Made by a program: the position numbers and the translations under genes. This document shows, piece after piece, positions 1 through 6,379 of a stretch of DNA of 10,229 nt. Each line of letters opens with the position of its first letter. The stretch's first letter is position 1. Under the pieces are notes generated by a model. It did not search any database, was not told where the DNA came from, and saw only the letters and a list, made by a program, of their open reading frames with translations. The stretch is from Spartobacteria bacterium. GTDB taxonomy: Bacteria; Verrucomicrobiota; Verrucomicrobiia; Chthoniobacterales; UBA6821. The stretch lies in NCBI GenBank assembly GCA_947466005.1, contig CANIBV010000057.1, forward strand, positions 1 to 10,229, in the 5' to 3' direction.

Positions 1-334
1 CGATCTTGTCCTTGTAGGAGTGACAGCGCTCGAGTAATCCCATCGGCGTGACGGTGGAGAGGATCCAAGAGAGCTCAGGAATACAGGTGATATCGCTCTG
101 GCGGAAGAGGCAGGCCTTCCGCGGATCGAGTCCGCAGGCCAGAAAGTCCAGCGCCACTTCGCGTGAGTTGCTGCGCAAGGCGGCAGGATCCCGCACCGTC
201 GTCAGTGCGTGCAGATCGGCAATGAAGTAGAGCGCCTCGCCCTTCTCCTGAAGTTCGATGGCTGGCTTCATCATACCGAAGTAGTTGCCGAGGTGGGGAA
301 GTCCTGTCGGCTGAATGCCTGAGAGAATGCGCAT
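1..334 (-). CDS. trpS: Tryptophanyl-tRNA synthetase, N-terminal part (cut by window edge)
   Basis: The enzyme charges tRNA-Trp with tryptophan using ATP, in the cytoplasm. The reading frame opens with an ATG at 334-332 (minus strand) and stays open to base 2, giving 111 codons of a family that usually has about 330-350. The protein begins MRILSGIQPTG, typical of bacterial TrpS. The class I HIGH-type signature is P-T-G-x-x-H-L-G-N at residues 9-17, followed by the FIADLHALT segment (37-45), which belongs to the Rossmann-fold active site. The last visible residues, HSYKDKI, match the (F/Y)KDK region that leads into the middle of the fold. The KMSKS loop and anticodon-binding part lie outside the window. 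The start is supported because the conserved N-terminus begins right at this ATG; no clear Shine-Dalgarno lies before it. It is 102 bases downstream of rodA on the same strand, so it may be read from that operon or from its own promoter. The family call is secure. Confidence 0.96.
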   Translation of the reverse strand, partial: MRILSGIQPTGLPHLGNYFGMMKPAIELQEKGEALYFIADLHALTTVRDPAALRSNSREVALDFLACGLDPRKACLFRQSDITCIPELSWILSTVTPMGLLERCHSYKDKI

Positions 335-341
335 GCGGGGT

Positions 342-370
342 AAAGTGAAAAGTGAAAGGTGGAAAAGTGA
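342..370. repeat. Short near-tandem AAAGTGA repeats in the trpS leader
   Basis: Three exact copies of AAAGTGA (342-348, 349-355, 364-370) plus one degenerate unit between them (356-363) make a run of roughly four 7-8 base units. On the minus strand this is a pyrimidine-rich TCACTTT series ending 7 bases before the trpS start. The rest of the rodA-trpS gap (335-436) holds only one weak inverted repeat, GCCCG/CGGGC (about 376-390), with no T-run after it, so I do not call a terminator. Whether the repeat has a role in trpS expression or is a simple-sequence filler cannot be told from here. Confidence 0.6.
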
Positions 371-436
371 TCCAAGCCCGGGCAGCGGGCCGTGTGAAAG
401 ATACCCTATAGCCTATTCCCCATCACCGATGCACTA

Positions 437-1543
437 TCAATACACCAGCTTGCGATGGATCCAGATGCTCTGAAGAAGCCCCAGGGAGGCCATGGTGATG
501 AGCAGGAAGGAGCCTCCGTAGCTGACAAGGGGGAGGGGAAGTCCGGTAATCGGGGTGACGGCTATCGTCATGCCGATGTTCATGAAGACATGGGTGAAGA
601 GGAGCATCACGATACCGATGGCGAGGAGACGTCCCAACATATCCTGGGCCTGAGTAGCGATGTACAGTCCGGAGATGAGCAGGATGGCAAAGGCTGAGAT
701 CAGGAAAAAAGCGCCGATGAATCCGTGCTGTTCACCAAAGACGGAGTAGATGAAGTCGGTGTGCACGATGGTGCTGGGGAGGTAACCGAGTTCGTTGAGG
801 GTATTGGGAGCCTTGAATCCCTTGCCCCAGAATCCGGCGCTGCCGATAGCATTGAGCGACTGGTTGATGGTCCAGCCGGCCCCCTGCGGGTCGAGCGAGG
901 GATCGAGGAAGATGAGGATGCGGTCTTTTTGGTATGGCTTGAGGCCGAAATTCACGACTAGTGGCATGAAGGCAACGCCGGTGAGGATCATGGTGGCGAG
1001 GTAGCGAACCTGAACACCCGCCACAAAGAGCATGGCAAAGAGCACAGGGAGCCAGACCAGCGTGCCTCCGAGGTAGGGCTGAATGAGGATCAAGACACAG
1101 GGGATGGCGGTGATCCCGAGGCAAATTAGGATGCGCAGGGCTGGGTGCATCCCCTCGGAGTCGCTCAGGAAGAGAGCGAAGAGGAGCACTCCTGCAAAGA
1201 TCGCCATCTGGGAGGGCTGGAAGTTTCCGAAGCCCAGGTTCAGCCAACTGCGGGCACCGAAGACTTTCACGCCGATGAAGAAAACCAGGATCAGCAGGAT
1301 GACGCTGATGATGTAGAGGGGGAGGGCCCCGATCCGGACCCACTGGTAGTCATTGAAGGCGACTAGGAAGAAGACGGGAAAGCAGATCAGCATCCAGCGG
1401 ATCTGGCTGGCCCAGAACGGTGTGTCGCGCATCCAGGTGGCGCTGTAGATGGCGTAGATGCCAAAGAAACTGAGCGCCAGCATGACGAGCAGGAGCGGTT
1501 TGTTCATTGCGCGGAACTTGCGCGCCATCATCAGGGTATTCAT
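437..1543 (-). CDS. rodA: RodA-type SEDS peptidoglycan glycosyltransferase (FtsW/RodA/SpoVE family)
   Basis: RodA polymerises glycan strands from lipid II in the inner membrane during side-wall elongation, working with a class B penicillin-binding protein (PBP2). The product is 368 residues (family about 370-400) and almost wholly hydrophobic, with about ten membrane segments. Family landmarks in order: GARSWLNLGFGNFQPS (about 96-111), the QP-x-LG segment (155-159), LDPSLDPQGAGW (about 213-224), QS..AIGS.G..GKG, HTDFIY with the aspartate at 263 (equivalent to the proposed catalytic Asp of Thermus RodA), and PLPLVSYGGS near the C-terminus. Oddly, several polar residues normally invariant are changed: QPSE is QPSQ (Q112), the Lys three residues on is I115, QPDLGT is QPYLGG (Y157), and GEE is GEQ (Q272). 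I chose the ATG at 1543-1541, five bases after the ABC gene stop; a TTG one codon earlier or ATGs at codons 5-6 and 13 are alternatives. The RodA subfamily is favoured over FtsW by HTDFIY and length. No cognate PBP2 is visible in the window. Confidence 0.93.
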   Translation of the reverse strand: MNTLMMARKFRAMNKPLLLVMLALSFFGIYAIYSATWMRDTPFWASQIRWMLICFPVFFLVAFNDYQWVRIGALPLYIISVILLILVFFIGVKVFGARSWLNLGFGNFQPSQMAIFAGVLLFALFLSDSEGMHPALRILICLGITAIPCVLILIQPYLGGTLVWLPVLFAMLFVAGVQVRYLATMILTGVAFMPLVVNFGLKPYQKDRILIFLDPSLDPQGAGWTINQSLNAIGSAGFWGKGFKAPNTLNELGYLPSTIVHTDFIYSVFGEQHGFIGAFFLISAFAILLISGLYIATQAQDMLGRLLAIGIVMLLFTHVFMNIGMTIAVTPITGLPLPLVSYGGSFLLITMASLGLLQSIWIHRKLVY

Positions 1544-1548
1544 CAAAG

Positions 1549-2409
1549 TCAGTAGGGTTGCAGGCGGGGAACGGCTGCAAGCAGTTCGCGGGTGTAGGGG
1601 GCCTGGGGATTCTCCAGGACGTCGCGGGCCGGGCCCGACTCCACGATGCGTCCACGGTTCAGCACGAGGACGGAGTCGCTGATGTGCTCCACCACGGCGA
1701 GGTCGTGGGCGATGAAGAGGAGAGCAAGTCCCAACTCCTCCTGAAGATCCTGGAGGAGATTCACGATCTGAGCCTGTACGCTGACATCAAGAGCACTGAC
1801 CGGCTCGTCACAGATCAGGAACTCGGGCTCTACGGCAAGAGCACGCGCGATGCCGATCCGTTGGCGCTGACCGCCGCTGAACTCATGGGGGTAGCGGCTC
1901 ATCATCTCCGGTTTGAGTCCGACGCGCCTGAGCAGTGAGGCGACCCGATCGGCACGCTCGTTGGCAGAGAGTTTCGAGAAGTGAATTTCCAGCGCTTCTC
2001 CGATGATCATGCCGATGGTCATGCGCGGGTTAAGCGAGCCGAAAGGATCCTGGAAGATGTATTGGATCTGACGTCGAAGGGGGCGGAAGGCCTTCTCGCT
2101 TAGGGGGAGAATGGGACTTCCCTTCCAGAGAACCTCGCCCGAGGTGGCGGGGATGAGCTTCACGAGGGTACGGCCGATGGTTGTCTTGCCGCTGCCGCTT
2201 TCACCGACGAGTCCAACGGTTTTACCGGCGGGGACGATGAAGCTGACTCCATCCACGGCCTTGAATGATCCGGTCTGTCGGCGCATGAGCCCGGAGTGGA
2301 TCGGAAAATGCACCTTTAGGTCGCGGACTTCGAGGAGAGGCGCCACCCCTTCGTCCGGAGTTGTCGATGCGGTGCGGGCGCTGGGAGCGGTAGACGCGGA
2401 GTTGCTCAT
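1549..2409 (-). CDS. ABC transporter ATP-binding protein, OppF/DppF type
   Basis: This is a nucleotide-binding subunit of the peptide/nickel-type importer family, which hydrolyses ATP at the cytoplasmic face of an inner-membrane permease. It is 286 residues from the chosen ATG. All catalytic elements are intact: Walker A GESGSGKT (69-76), Q-loop FQDP (Gln120), signature FSGGQRQR (177-184), Walker B FLICDE (197-202) and H-loop His235. The extended FQDPFGSLNPRM stretch and the C-terminal YTRELLAAVPRLQP match the oligopeptide/dipeptide subfamily (OppF side). Residues 1-24 are a Ser/Thr/Ala-rich leader before the domain. The start ATG (2409-2407) overlaps the EIIA-type gene's TGA as ATGA and has a GGGGTG stretch upstream; a GTG three codons earlier is less likely. 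No permease, binding protein or OppD partner is in view, so the substrate is unknown. It could serve permeases encoded elsewhere, or form the second half of a split system. Confidence 0.93.
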   Translation of the reverse strand: MSNSASTAPSARTASTTPDEGVAPLLEVRDLKVHFPIHSGLMRRQTGSFKAVDGVSFIVPAGKTVGLVGESGSGKTTIGRTLVKLIPATSGEVLWKGSPILPLSEKAFRPLRRQIQYIFQDPFGSLNPRMTIGMIIGEALEIHFSKLSANERADRVASLLRRVGLKPEMMSRYPHEFSGGQRQRIGIARALAVEPEFLICDEPVSALDVSVQAQIVNLLQDLQEELGLALLFIAHDLAVVEHISDSVLVLNRGRIVESGPARDVLENPQAPYTRELLAAVPRLQPY

Positions 2410-2867
2410 TGGAGGCACCCCTTTTCCAGAACGGTGAGGATTTCGGCCTGACCCTTGGCTTCGAGCAGTCCGGAGAGTGTGGAAGGCTCGCGACAGATGC
2501 GCGAGATGGCACCGAGGATGCGGAGGTATTCGTTGTTCAGGGCTTCCGGAATAGCGGCGGCAATGACTAGATGAATCCGATGCTCCTGTCCGGGCAGGGC
2601 GATCCCCTCCTTGCTGCGCCCCAAGGTCAGGACAAGGGATGAAACGCTCTCTGTCCGGCTGTGGTGAAGGAACAGGATGGAGGGACTCTCCGCAAAGTAG
2701 TCGTTGGGTGAGTCGGCGAGGAGTGCGCTGCGGAGATTCTCCCAGTCACGGACCCGGGAATCACTACGAAGCGGAGAGAGGAGTTCTTCCAGTGCGTCGC
2801 GGTGATCATTGGCCTTCAGTTGAGAGTGGATGTCCTTGATCAGCAGGGAATCGGCTATGGTGCTCAT
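2406..2867 (-). CDS. Stand-alone PTS EIIA type-2 (PtsN-like) domain protein
   Basis: The 153-residue protein fits a single PTS EIIA domain of the fructose/mannitol/nitrogen-regulatory class (PF00359), which accepts a phosphoryl group from HPr or NPr on a histidine. Visible support: an N-terminal helical part (7-60), the motif FLHHSRTESVSSLVLTLGRS (66-85), where the family has IAIPHAR followed by a hydrophobic strand, and a C-terminal HRIHLVIAAA...EYLRILGAISRI segment matching the usual VHLVFLLA...EYL.LL..L. The phosphorylatable histidine would be His69; the preceding family proline is His68 here. No EIIB, EIIC or HPr gene is nearby, so a regulatory role like EIIA-Ntr is more likely than sugar uptake, but this is inference. 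The ATG at 2867-2865 lies 23 bases after nadK, with no clear Shine-Dalgarno. Its TGA overlaps the next gene's ATG, suggesting coupled translation. The domain call is by motif and length only; similarity is moderate. Confidence 0.75.
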   Translation of the reverse strand: MSTIADSLLIKDIHSQLKANDHRDALEELLSPLRSDSRVRDWENLRSALLADSPNDYFAESPSILFLHHSRTESVSSLVLTLGRSKEGIALPGQEHRIHLVIAAAIPEALNNEYLRILGAISRICREPSTLSGLLEAKGQAEILTVLEKGCLQ

Positions 2868-2890
2868 GAATCAATCGGGAAAGTGCTTTT

Positions 2891-3745
2891 TTAGAGATTG
2901 CTTCCACTCCACTTGAGCTTCTGCCTCAGGATCTCAGGGAAGGTGGTGCCGGGCATCATGGCCAGAGGAAGTTTCTGCTGAGAGAGGCGGAGAGTAACGC
3001 GTTGGTTCGGCTTCAAGGCATGCGGTGTCCGTCCGTCAATGGTGACGAAGACATCATGAGTCTCCGCGGCTTTGATCACGACTTCGCTCGTCTCCGAGAT
3101 GACGAGTGAACGGTTACTTAGGACATGTGGGCAGATGGGGGTTATGACCAGTGCCCGGCTATCCGGCATCAGGATCGGCCCACCTGCGGCCAGGGAGTAG
3201 GCGGTCGATCCCGTGGGTGTCGCCACAATGAGTCCGTCGGCATGATACTCGGTGAGGGGGACGCCCGCCACGGAAGCCTGAAGCTTCACCAACTGGGAGC
3301 GCTCTCCACGGCTGATGGTGACGTCGTTGAGGGCGCGTTCGAGGGGGGTGGTTCCTTCGGGGCCCGAGATCTCGACATCAAGGAGGCTGCGCTGACTCAA
3401 GAGATAGTTCCCACTCAGCACGGAGTCGATGGCTCGCAGATACTCATCCGACCCGAGGCAGGTCAGGAATCCGAGGGAGCCGATATTGATTCCAAAGATT
3501 GGCCGGATGTGCCCCCCAGAGCGGTGTAGGGCGCGCAGGATGCTCCCGTCGCCACCCATGACGAGGAGGATGTCGCAGCGTTCCGCCAAGGCAGCCTCAT
3601 CCAATGGAGAATCGACGTCGATCAGTGCGGCTGTGGCCTTTTCCAGCAGATAGGGAGCACGGCGGCGGTCCAACTCCCCAGTGAGGGAACGTACGAGTGA
3701 TGAGGCTCCCTCCTTTCCTACATGAGCGATGAGTCCGAGTGTCAT
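2891..3745 (-). CDS. nadK: NAD kinase (ATP/polyphosphate NAD+ 2'-phosphotransferase)
   Basis: NadK phosphorylates NAD+ to NADP+ in the cytoplasm and is the only dedicated source of NADP in most bacteria. The 284-residue length is normal for the family. Diagnostic motifs are all present: GGDGS (64-68) with the catalytic Asp66, GINIGSLGFLT (85-95), the ND pair in ALNDVTISRG (138-147), and the glycine-rich DGLIVATPTGSTAYSLAAGG block (170-189) that binds the nucleotide. The C-terminal IDGR.....L and KLKW segments also fit. The start ATG (3745-3743) overlaps the tlyA stop in an ATGA, so translation is probably coupled to tlyA; it lies in the middle of the compact minus-strand operon. tlyA and nadK are neighbours in many bacteria, so this pairing is conventional. 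Nothing appears damaged or truncated. Confidence 0.97.
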   Translation of the reverse strand: MTLGLIAHVGKEGASSLVRSLTGELDRRRAPYLLEKATAALIDVDSPLDEAALAERCDILLVMGGDGSILRALHRSGGHIRPIFGINIGSLGFLTCLGSDEYLRAIDSVLSGNYLLSQRSLLDVEISGPEGTTPLERALNDVTISRGERSQLVKLQASVAGVPLTEYHADGLIVATPTGSTAYSLAAGGPILMPDSRALVITPICPHVLSNRSLVISETSEVVIKAAETHDVFVTIDGRTPHALKPNQRVTLRLSQQKLPLAMMPGTTFPEILRQKLKWSGSNL

Positions 3746-4566
3746 TCCGTGATGGGGGCTGGAGGGGTGGATTCAACTGGAGGAATCTCCTCGTTGACTG
3801 CTTCGGGAAGAGGGGCGGTGGAGTCGCCGCGACGGAGCAGGGCGAGGAACTCAATGTTTCCCGAGGTGCCGGGGAGAGGAGACTCCATGACGCAGTCAAA
3901 GCGATGTCCTGCATTGGTCACCCAGAGGCGGATGGCATCGACGGCGCGTTGTCGGGCGACCGTATCGCGGACGATGCCACCCTTGCCGATATCCGCCCGT
4001 GAGAGTTCAAACTGGGGCTTGATCAGGACCACCATGACTCCCTCGGAGTTGAGTAACTCAAAGGCGGCGGGAAGAATCTTGGTCAATGAGATGAAGCTGA
4101 GGTCTCCGACGATGAGATCGAAGCGGCGCTCAAAATCAGTGGAGGTGAGGTAGCGTGCGTTGATCCCCTCGCGCACCTCGACCCTGGGATCCTGTCGCAG
4201 TGACCAGGCAAGCTGCCCCCTGCCCACATCGACCGCCGTCACGTGGGCTGCCCAGTGCTGCAGCAGGCAGTCGGTGAATCCACCGGTCGATGAGCCGAGA
4301 TCGAGACACGAGAGGCCCATCGGATCGATGCCAAACCCAGTGAGAGCGCCCTCAAGCTTGTGCCCGCCACGGCCAACGTAACGGTCGCGGCCTGTGATGA
4401 GGATTTCTTTCTGGGGATTGACCTTGGTGCCGGGTTTGTCCGCGATCTGTCCGCCGACGGTAACCTGTCCTGCGAGGATGGCACGCTGTGCCTTTTCCCG
4501 GGAATCGAAATGCCCCGCCTCGTGGAGATGCTGGTCGAGTCGGAGACGGGTGACGGTGGTCTTCAT
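3742..4566 (-). CDS. tlyA: TlyA-family rRNA (cytidine-2'-O)-methyltransferase
   Basis: TlyA enzymes use S-adenosylmethionine to 2'-O-methylate cytidines in ribosomal RNA (16S C1409 and/or 23S C1920 in studied members), which affects sensitivity to capreomycin-type drugs. The 274 residues comprise an N-terminal S4 RNA-binding domain (about 7-68) and an FtsJ-like Rossmann methyltransferase domain (about 69-246). The SAM motif is DLGSSTGGFTD (89-99). The K-D-K-E catalytic tetrad can be placed at Lys70, Asp155, Lys183 and Glu239, each one residue off the Mycobacterium tuberculosis positions. A further landmark is GQLAWSLRQDPRV (117-129). Residues 247-274 form a Pro/Glu-rich, probably disordered tail not needed for the fold. 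ATG 4566-4564 overlaps the stop of the HAD gene (ATGA), and the stop overlaps nadK's start. Length and the N-terminal segment resemble the longer (type II) TlyA group, but specificity cannot be read from sequence alone. Confidence 0.95.
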   Translation of the reverse strand: MKTTVTRLRLDQHLHEAGHFDSREKAQRAILAGQVTVGGQIADKPGTKVNPQKEILITGRDRYVGRGGHKLEGALTGFGIDPMGLSCLDLGSSTGGFTDCLLQHWAAHVTAVDVGRGQLAWSLRQDPRVEVREGINARYLTSTDFERRFDLIVGDLSFISLTKILPAAFELLNSEGVMVVLIKPQFELSRADIGKGGIVRDTVARQRAVDAIRLWVTNAGHRFDCVMESPLPGTSGNIEFLALLRRGDSTAPLPEAVNEEIPPVESTPPAPITE

Positions 4567-5270
4567 GGCTTGGTCTCCCCGATACGGAGAATCTCCCAGG
4601 GTGATGTGATCAGATGGTCGGGATTCATGGCGGCGAGCGCCTCGGCCGAGTTGTACCCCCAGGTGACGGCGGCCATGCGCAGACCGATCTCCTTGGCCGC
4701 CTCAATATCCCGTGTCTCGTCGCCGATGTAGAGGACGCCCGGCGCGGTGACTTTCTCCTGCTTGAGGATTTTCTTCATTTCCCTCCCTTTGCCAAAGAGC
4801 TTCGAGGAGGTGCGGATAAAATTGAAGTAAGGAAGGTCGTGCCTGCGGAGGAAGGCCGAGACGTTGGCCTCGGAGTTAGAGGTCAGGATGCCGATCCTGT
4901 TTCCTCTTGCATAAAGCTCGGCAAGGACCTCTGGCATGCCGGCGATGGGATCGATCAGATCGATGCGCTCATGGAGGAGCTGCAGTCCGCGCTTGGCGAT
5001 CATGGGGACGCACCAGCTCTTGATGCCGAGATGACGGATGAACTGACGGGTGCTCATGTTCCTGGCGTTCTCAAGCTCATCCTCTGGCAGTTCCTTGAAC
5101 CCGAACTCCCGGGACATGTCGTTGAGGATGCCGTGGGCGACCGTTCTGGTGTCGGCAACGGTTCCATCGAAATCAAAAAGATACATTCCCTCGGACGGAG
5201 GCGGGATGAGGGAGGAGGGGTGCTTGGGCACGATCGACTCCCCGTCATTAGGATGTGGGGAGGAGTTCAT
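4563..5270 (-). CDS. HAD-superfamily hydrolase, phosphoglycolate-phosphatase-like
   Basis: This is a haloacid-dehalogenase-fold phosphatase of the Gph-like, alpha-helical-cap (subclass I) group. All four motifs are visible: motif I LFDFDGTVADT (31-41) with nucleophile Asp33 and acid/base Asp35, motif II ILTSN (Thr130), motif III lysine near FGKGREMKK (Lys161), and motif IV YIGDETRD (181-188) with the metal-binding acids. The helical cap lies between motifs I and II (about 45-110). Length 235 is normal. The substrate is unknown; phosphoglycolate or another small phosphate ester is a guess from the subclass. The first 28 residues are Pro/Ser-rich and precede the conserved domain, so the true start could be the GTG at codon 14 or the ATG at codon 29 (5186-5184); none of these has a convincing Shine-Dalgarno. 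It follows the aldo/keto reductase by 56 bases and overlaps tlyA by four. Confidence 0.9.
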   Translation of the reverse strand: MNSSPHPNDGESIVPKHPSSLIPPPSEGMYLFDFDGTVADTRTVAHGILNDMSREFGFKELPEDELENARNMSTRQFIRHLGIKSWCVPMIAKRGLQLLHERIDLIDPIAGMPEVLAELYARGNRIGILTSNSEANVSAFLRRHDLPYFNFIRTSSKLFGKGREMKKILKQEKVTAPGVLYIGDETRDIEAAKEIGLRMAAVTWGYNSAEALAAMNPDHLITSPWEILRIGETKP

Positions 5271-5326
5271 TGCGTGACTGGATCTTGGAAATTCGCGGGA
5301 AGCGTGGGTCGGCTGTTAGCGGTTCC

Positions 5327-6379
5327 TCAGGCGAGGAGAGAGGCGAGTTCCGCCGGTAATTCCATCTCCCCCTTGTATTTGTGCTCCTCGGGCTCGAGTC
5401 CGAAATGCGCGCTCACGAGCTCCTGGATGCGTGCCATCTCGGAATCATCGAGGGGAGGGCAGTCGGATGTGGCCGCGAATTCCTTGATCTGCTCCGCGTC
5501 GTAGATATTGGGCAGGACGGAAAGCGTCCGGGGATCCTTCAGGAGCCAGAGCATGGCCGCCTGCCCCATCGTTCTGTCCGGTCGCTCCAGAAAGCGCAGT
5601 TGGTCGATTTTCTTGACGCCGTTGATGAGCCAGCTCCTTGGGCGGTGGTTGCGGTGGTCGTTGGGAGGGAAGACCGTATCGGCGGTATATTTCCCCTCAA
5701 GCATTCCCGAGGAGTGGGGAACGCGGATCAGGAACTTCGTCGGGGCACCCGTCACCTCGGCGGTCTTGTGCAGGCCGGAACCGACCTCCTGCTCGAGAAG
5801 GTTGTAAATATGCTGCACGACCTCGGGCTTCCGGCGGGCAATGGCGCTGGCTCCCTCTCCGAGCCATCCGATGGCAGGACCGAGTGCGATACCGCCGTGA
5901 CGGACCTTCCCTTCGGACCGGAGATCCTCCATGACCTCCCAGAGGGCGTCGTCGTTGACCTGCTCTTCGCGGATGTTGTGAAGTTGGAGGATGTCGATGT
6001 GGTCGGTGCCGAGGCGTACGAGGGCCGCGTCCACAGCCTGACGGATTGCAGCAGGGCTGAAATTCTGAGGTATTTCCTTCTGCCCTCGTCGGCCGTCGCC
6101 ATGGTTCACAAAATCATAGCCCACCTTGGTGGCGATCACGATCCGCTCGCGTTCGGCCCCGGGGAACGCCTTGGCGATGAGATCTTCGCTTCGTCCATTG
6201 CCGTAGGTATCGGCGGCGTCAAAGAGGTTGATCCCAAGATCAGCGGCAAGACGCATGAGTTTCACTGCGTCCTCGTCCGTGTAGGTGCCCCACCAACCGG
6301 TCGAGATGGTCCAGAGTCCAAAGCCAATTTCACTGATCTGCTGATCCGATCCCTGCAGGGTGCGATACTTCATAATCAT
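5327..6379 (-). CDS. Aldo/keto reductase
   Basis: This is a cytoplasmic NAD(P)H-dependent oxidoreductase of the aldo/keto reductase superfamily with a TIM-barrel fold (PF00248). The 350-residue protein opens MKYRTLQGSDQQISEIGFG, as in the large group of bacterial AKRs. The catalytic tetrad can be placed at Asp54 and Tyr59 (in FDAADTYGNGRSED), Lys85 (IATKVG) and His134 (LQLHN). The substrate cannot be inferred. Two ATGs lie two codons apart (6379-6377 and 6373-6371); either may be used, and neither has a strong ribosome site. It is the first gene of the minus-strand series, 56 bases ahead of the HAD gene. That gap and its unrelated function make its membership in the downstream operon likely but not certain. 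Its upstream region carries the palindrome cluster at 6399-6447. The family call is secure. Confidence 0.94.
   Translation of the reverse strand: MIMKYRTLQGSDQQISEIGFGLWTISTGWWGTYTDEDAVKLMRLAADLGINLFDAADTYGNGRSEDLIAKAFPGAERERIVIATKVGYDFVNHGDGRRGQKEIPQNFSPAAIRQAVDAALVRLGTDHIDILQLHNIREEQVNDDALWEVMEDLRSEGKVRHGGIALGPAIGWLGEGASAIARRKPEVVQHIYNLLEQEVGSGLHKTAEVTGAPTKFLIRVPHSSGMLEGKYTADTVFPPNDHRNHRPRSWLINGVKKIDQLRFLERPDRTMGQAAMLWLLKDPRTLSVLPNIYDAEQIKEFAATSDCPPLDDSEMARIQELVSAHFGLEPEEHKYKGEMELPAELASLLA

Noticed and set aside
48..230. Small plus-strand frame opposite trpS
   Set aside because: The minus-strand trpS translation has the HLGN signature and explains this region fully.
376..390. GCCCG/CGGGC inverted repeat between rodA and trpS as a terminator
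   Set aside because: The stem is only five base pairs and no T-run follows on the minus strand.
732..1343. A 203-codon minus-strand frame overlapping rodA in another frame
   Set aside because: It is rich in His, Pro and Arg, as expected for an out-of-frame reading of a hydrophobic membrane-protein gene.
437..1543. RodA as a frameshifted or decaying pseudogene because of its changed conserved residues
   Set aside because: The frame is intact over the whole family length, the other motifs including HTDFIY and the C-terminal PLVSYGGS are exact, and the gene sits tightly in an operon.
2410..2418. GTG start three codons before the ABC ATPase ATG
   Set aside because: The ATG forms an ATGA overlap with the preceding stop, the same arrangement as at two other junctions in this operon, and has a G-rich stretch upstream.
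4614..5504. A 296-codon plus-strand open frame across the HAD and aldo/keto reductase genes
   Set aside because: It spans the antisense of two well-supported genes and their gap, with no domain or start signal.
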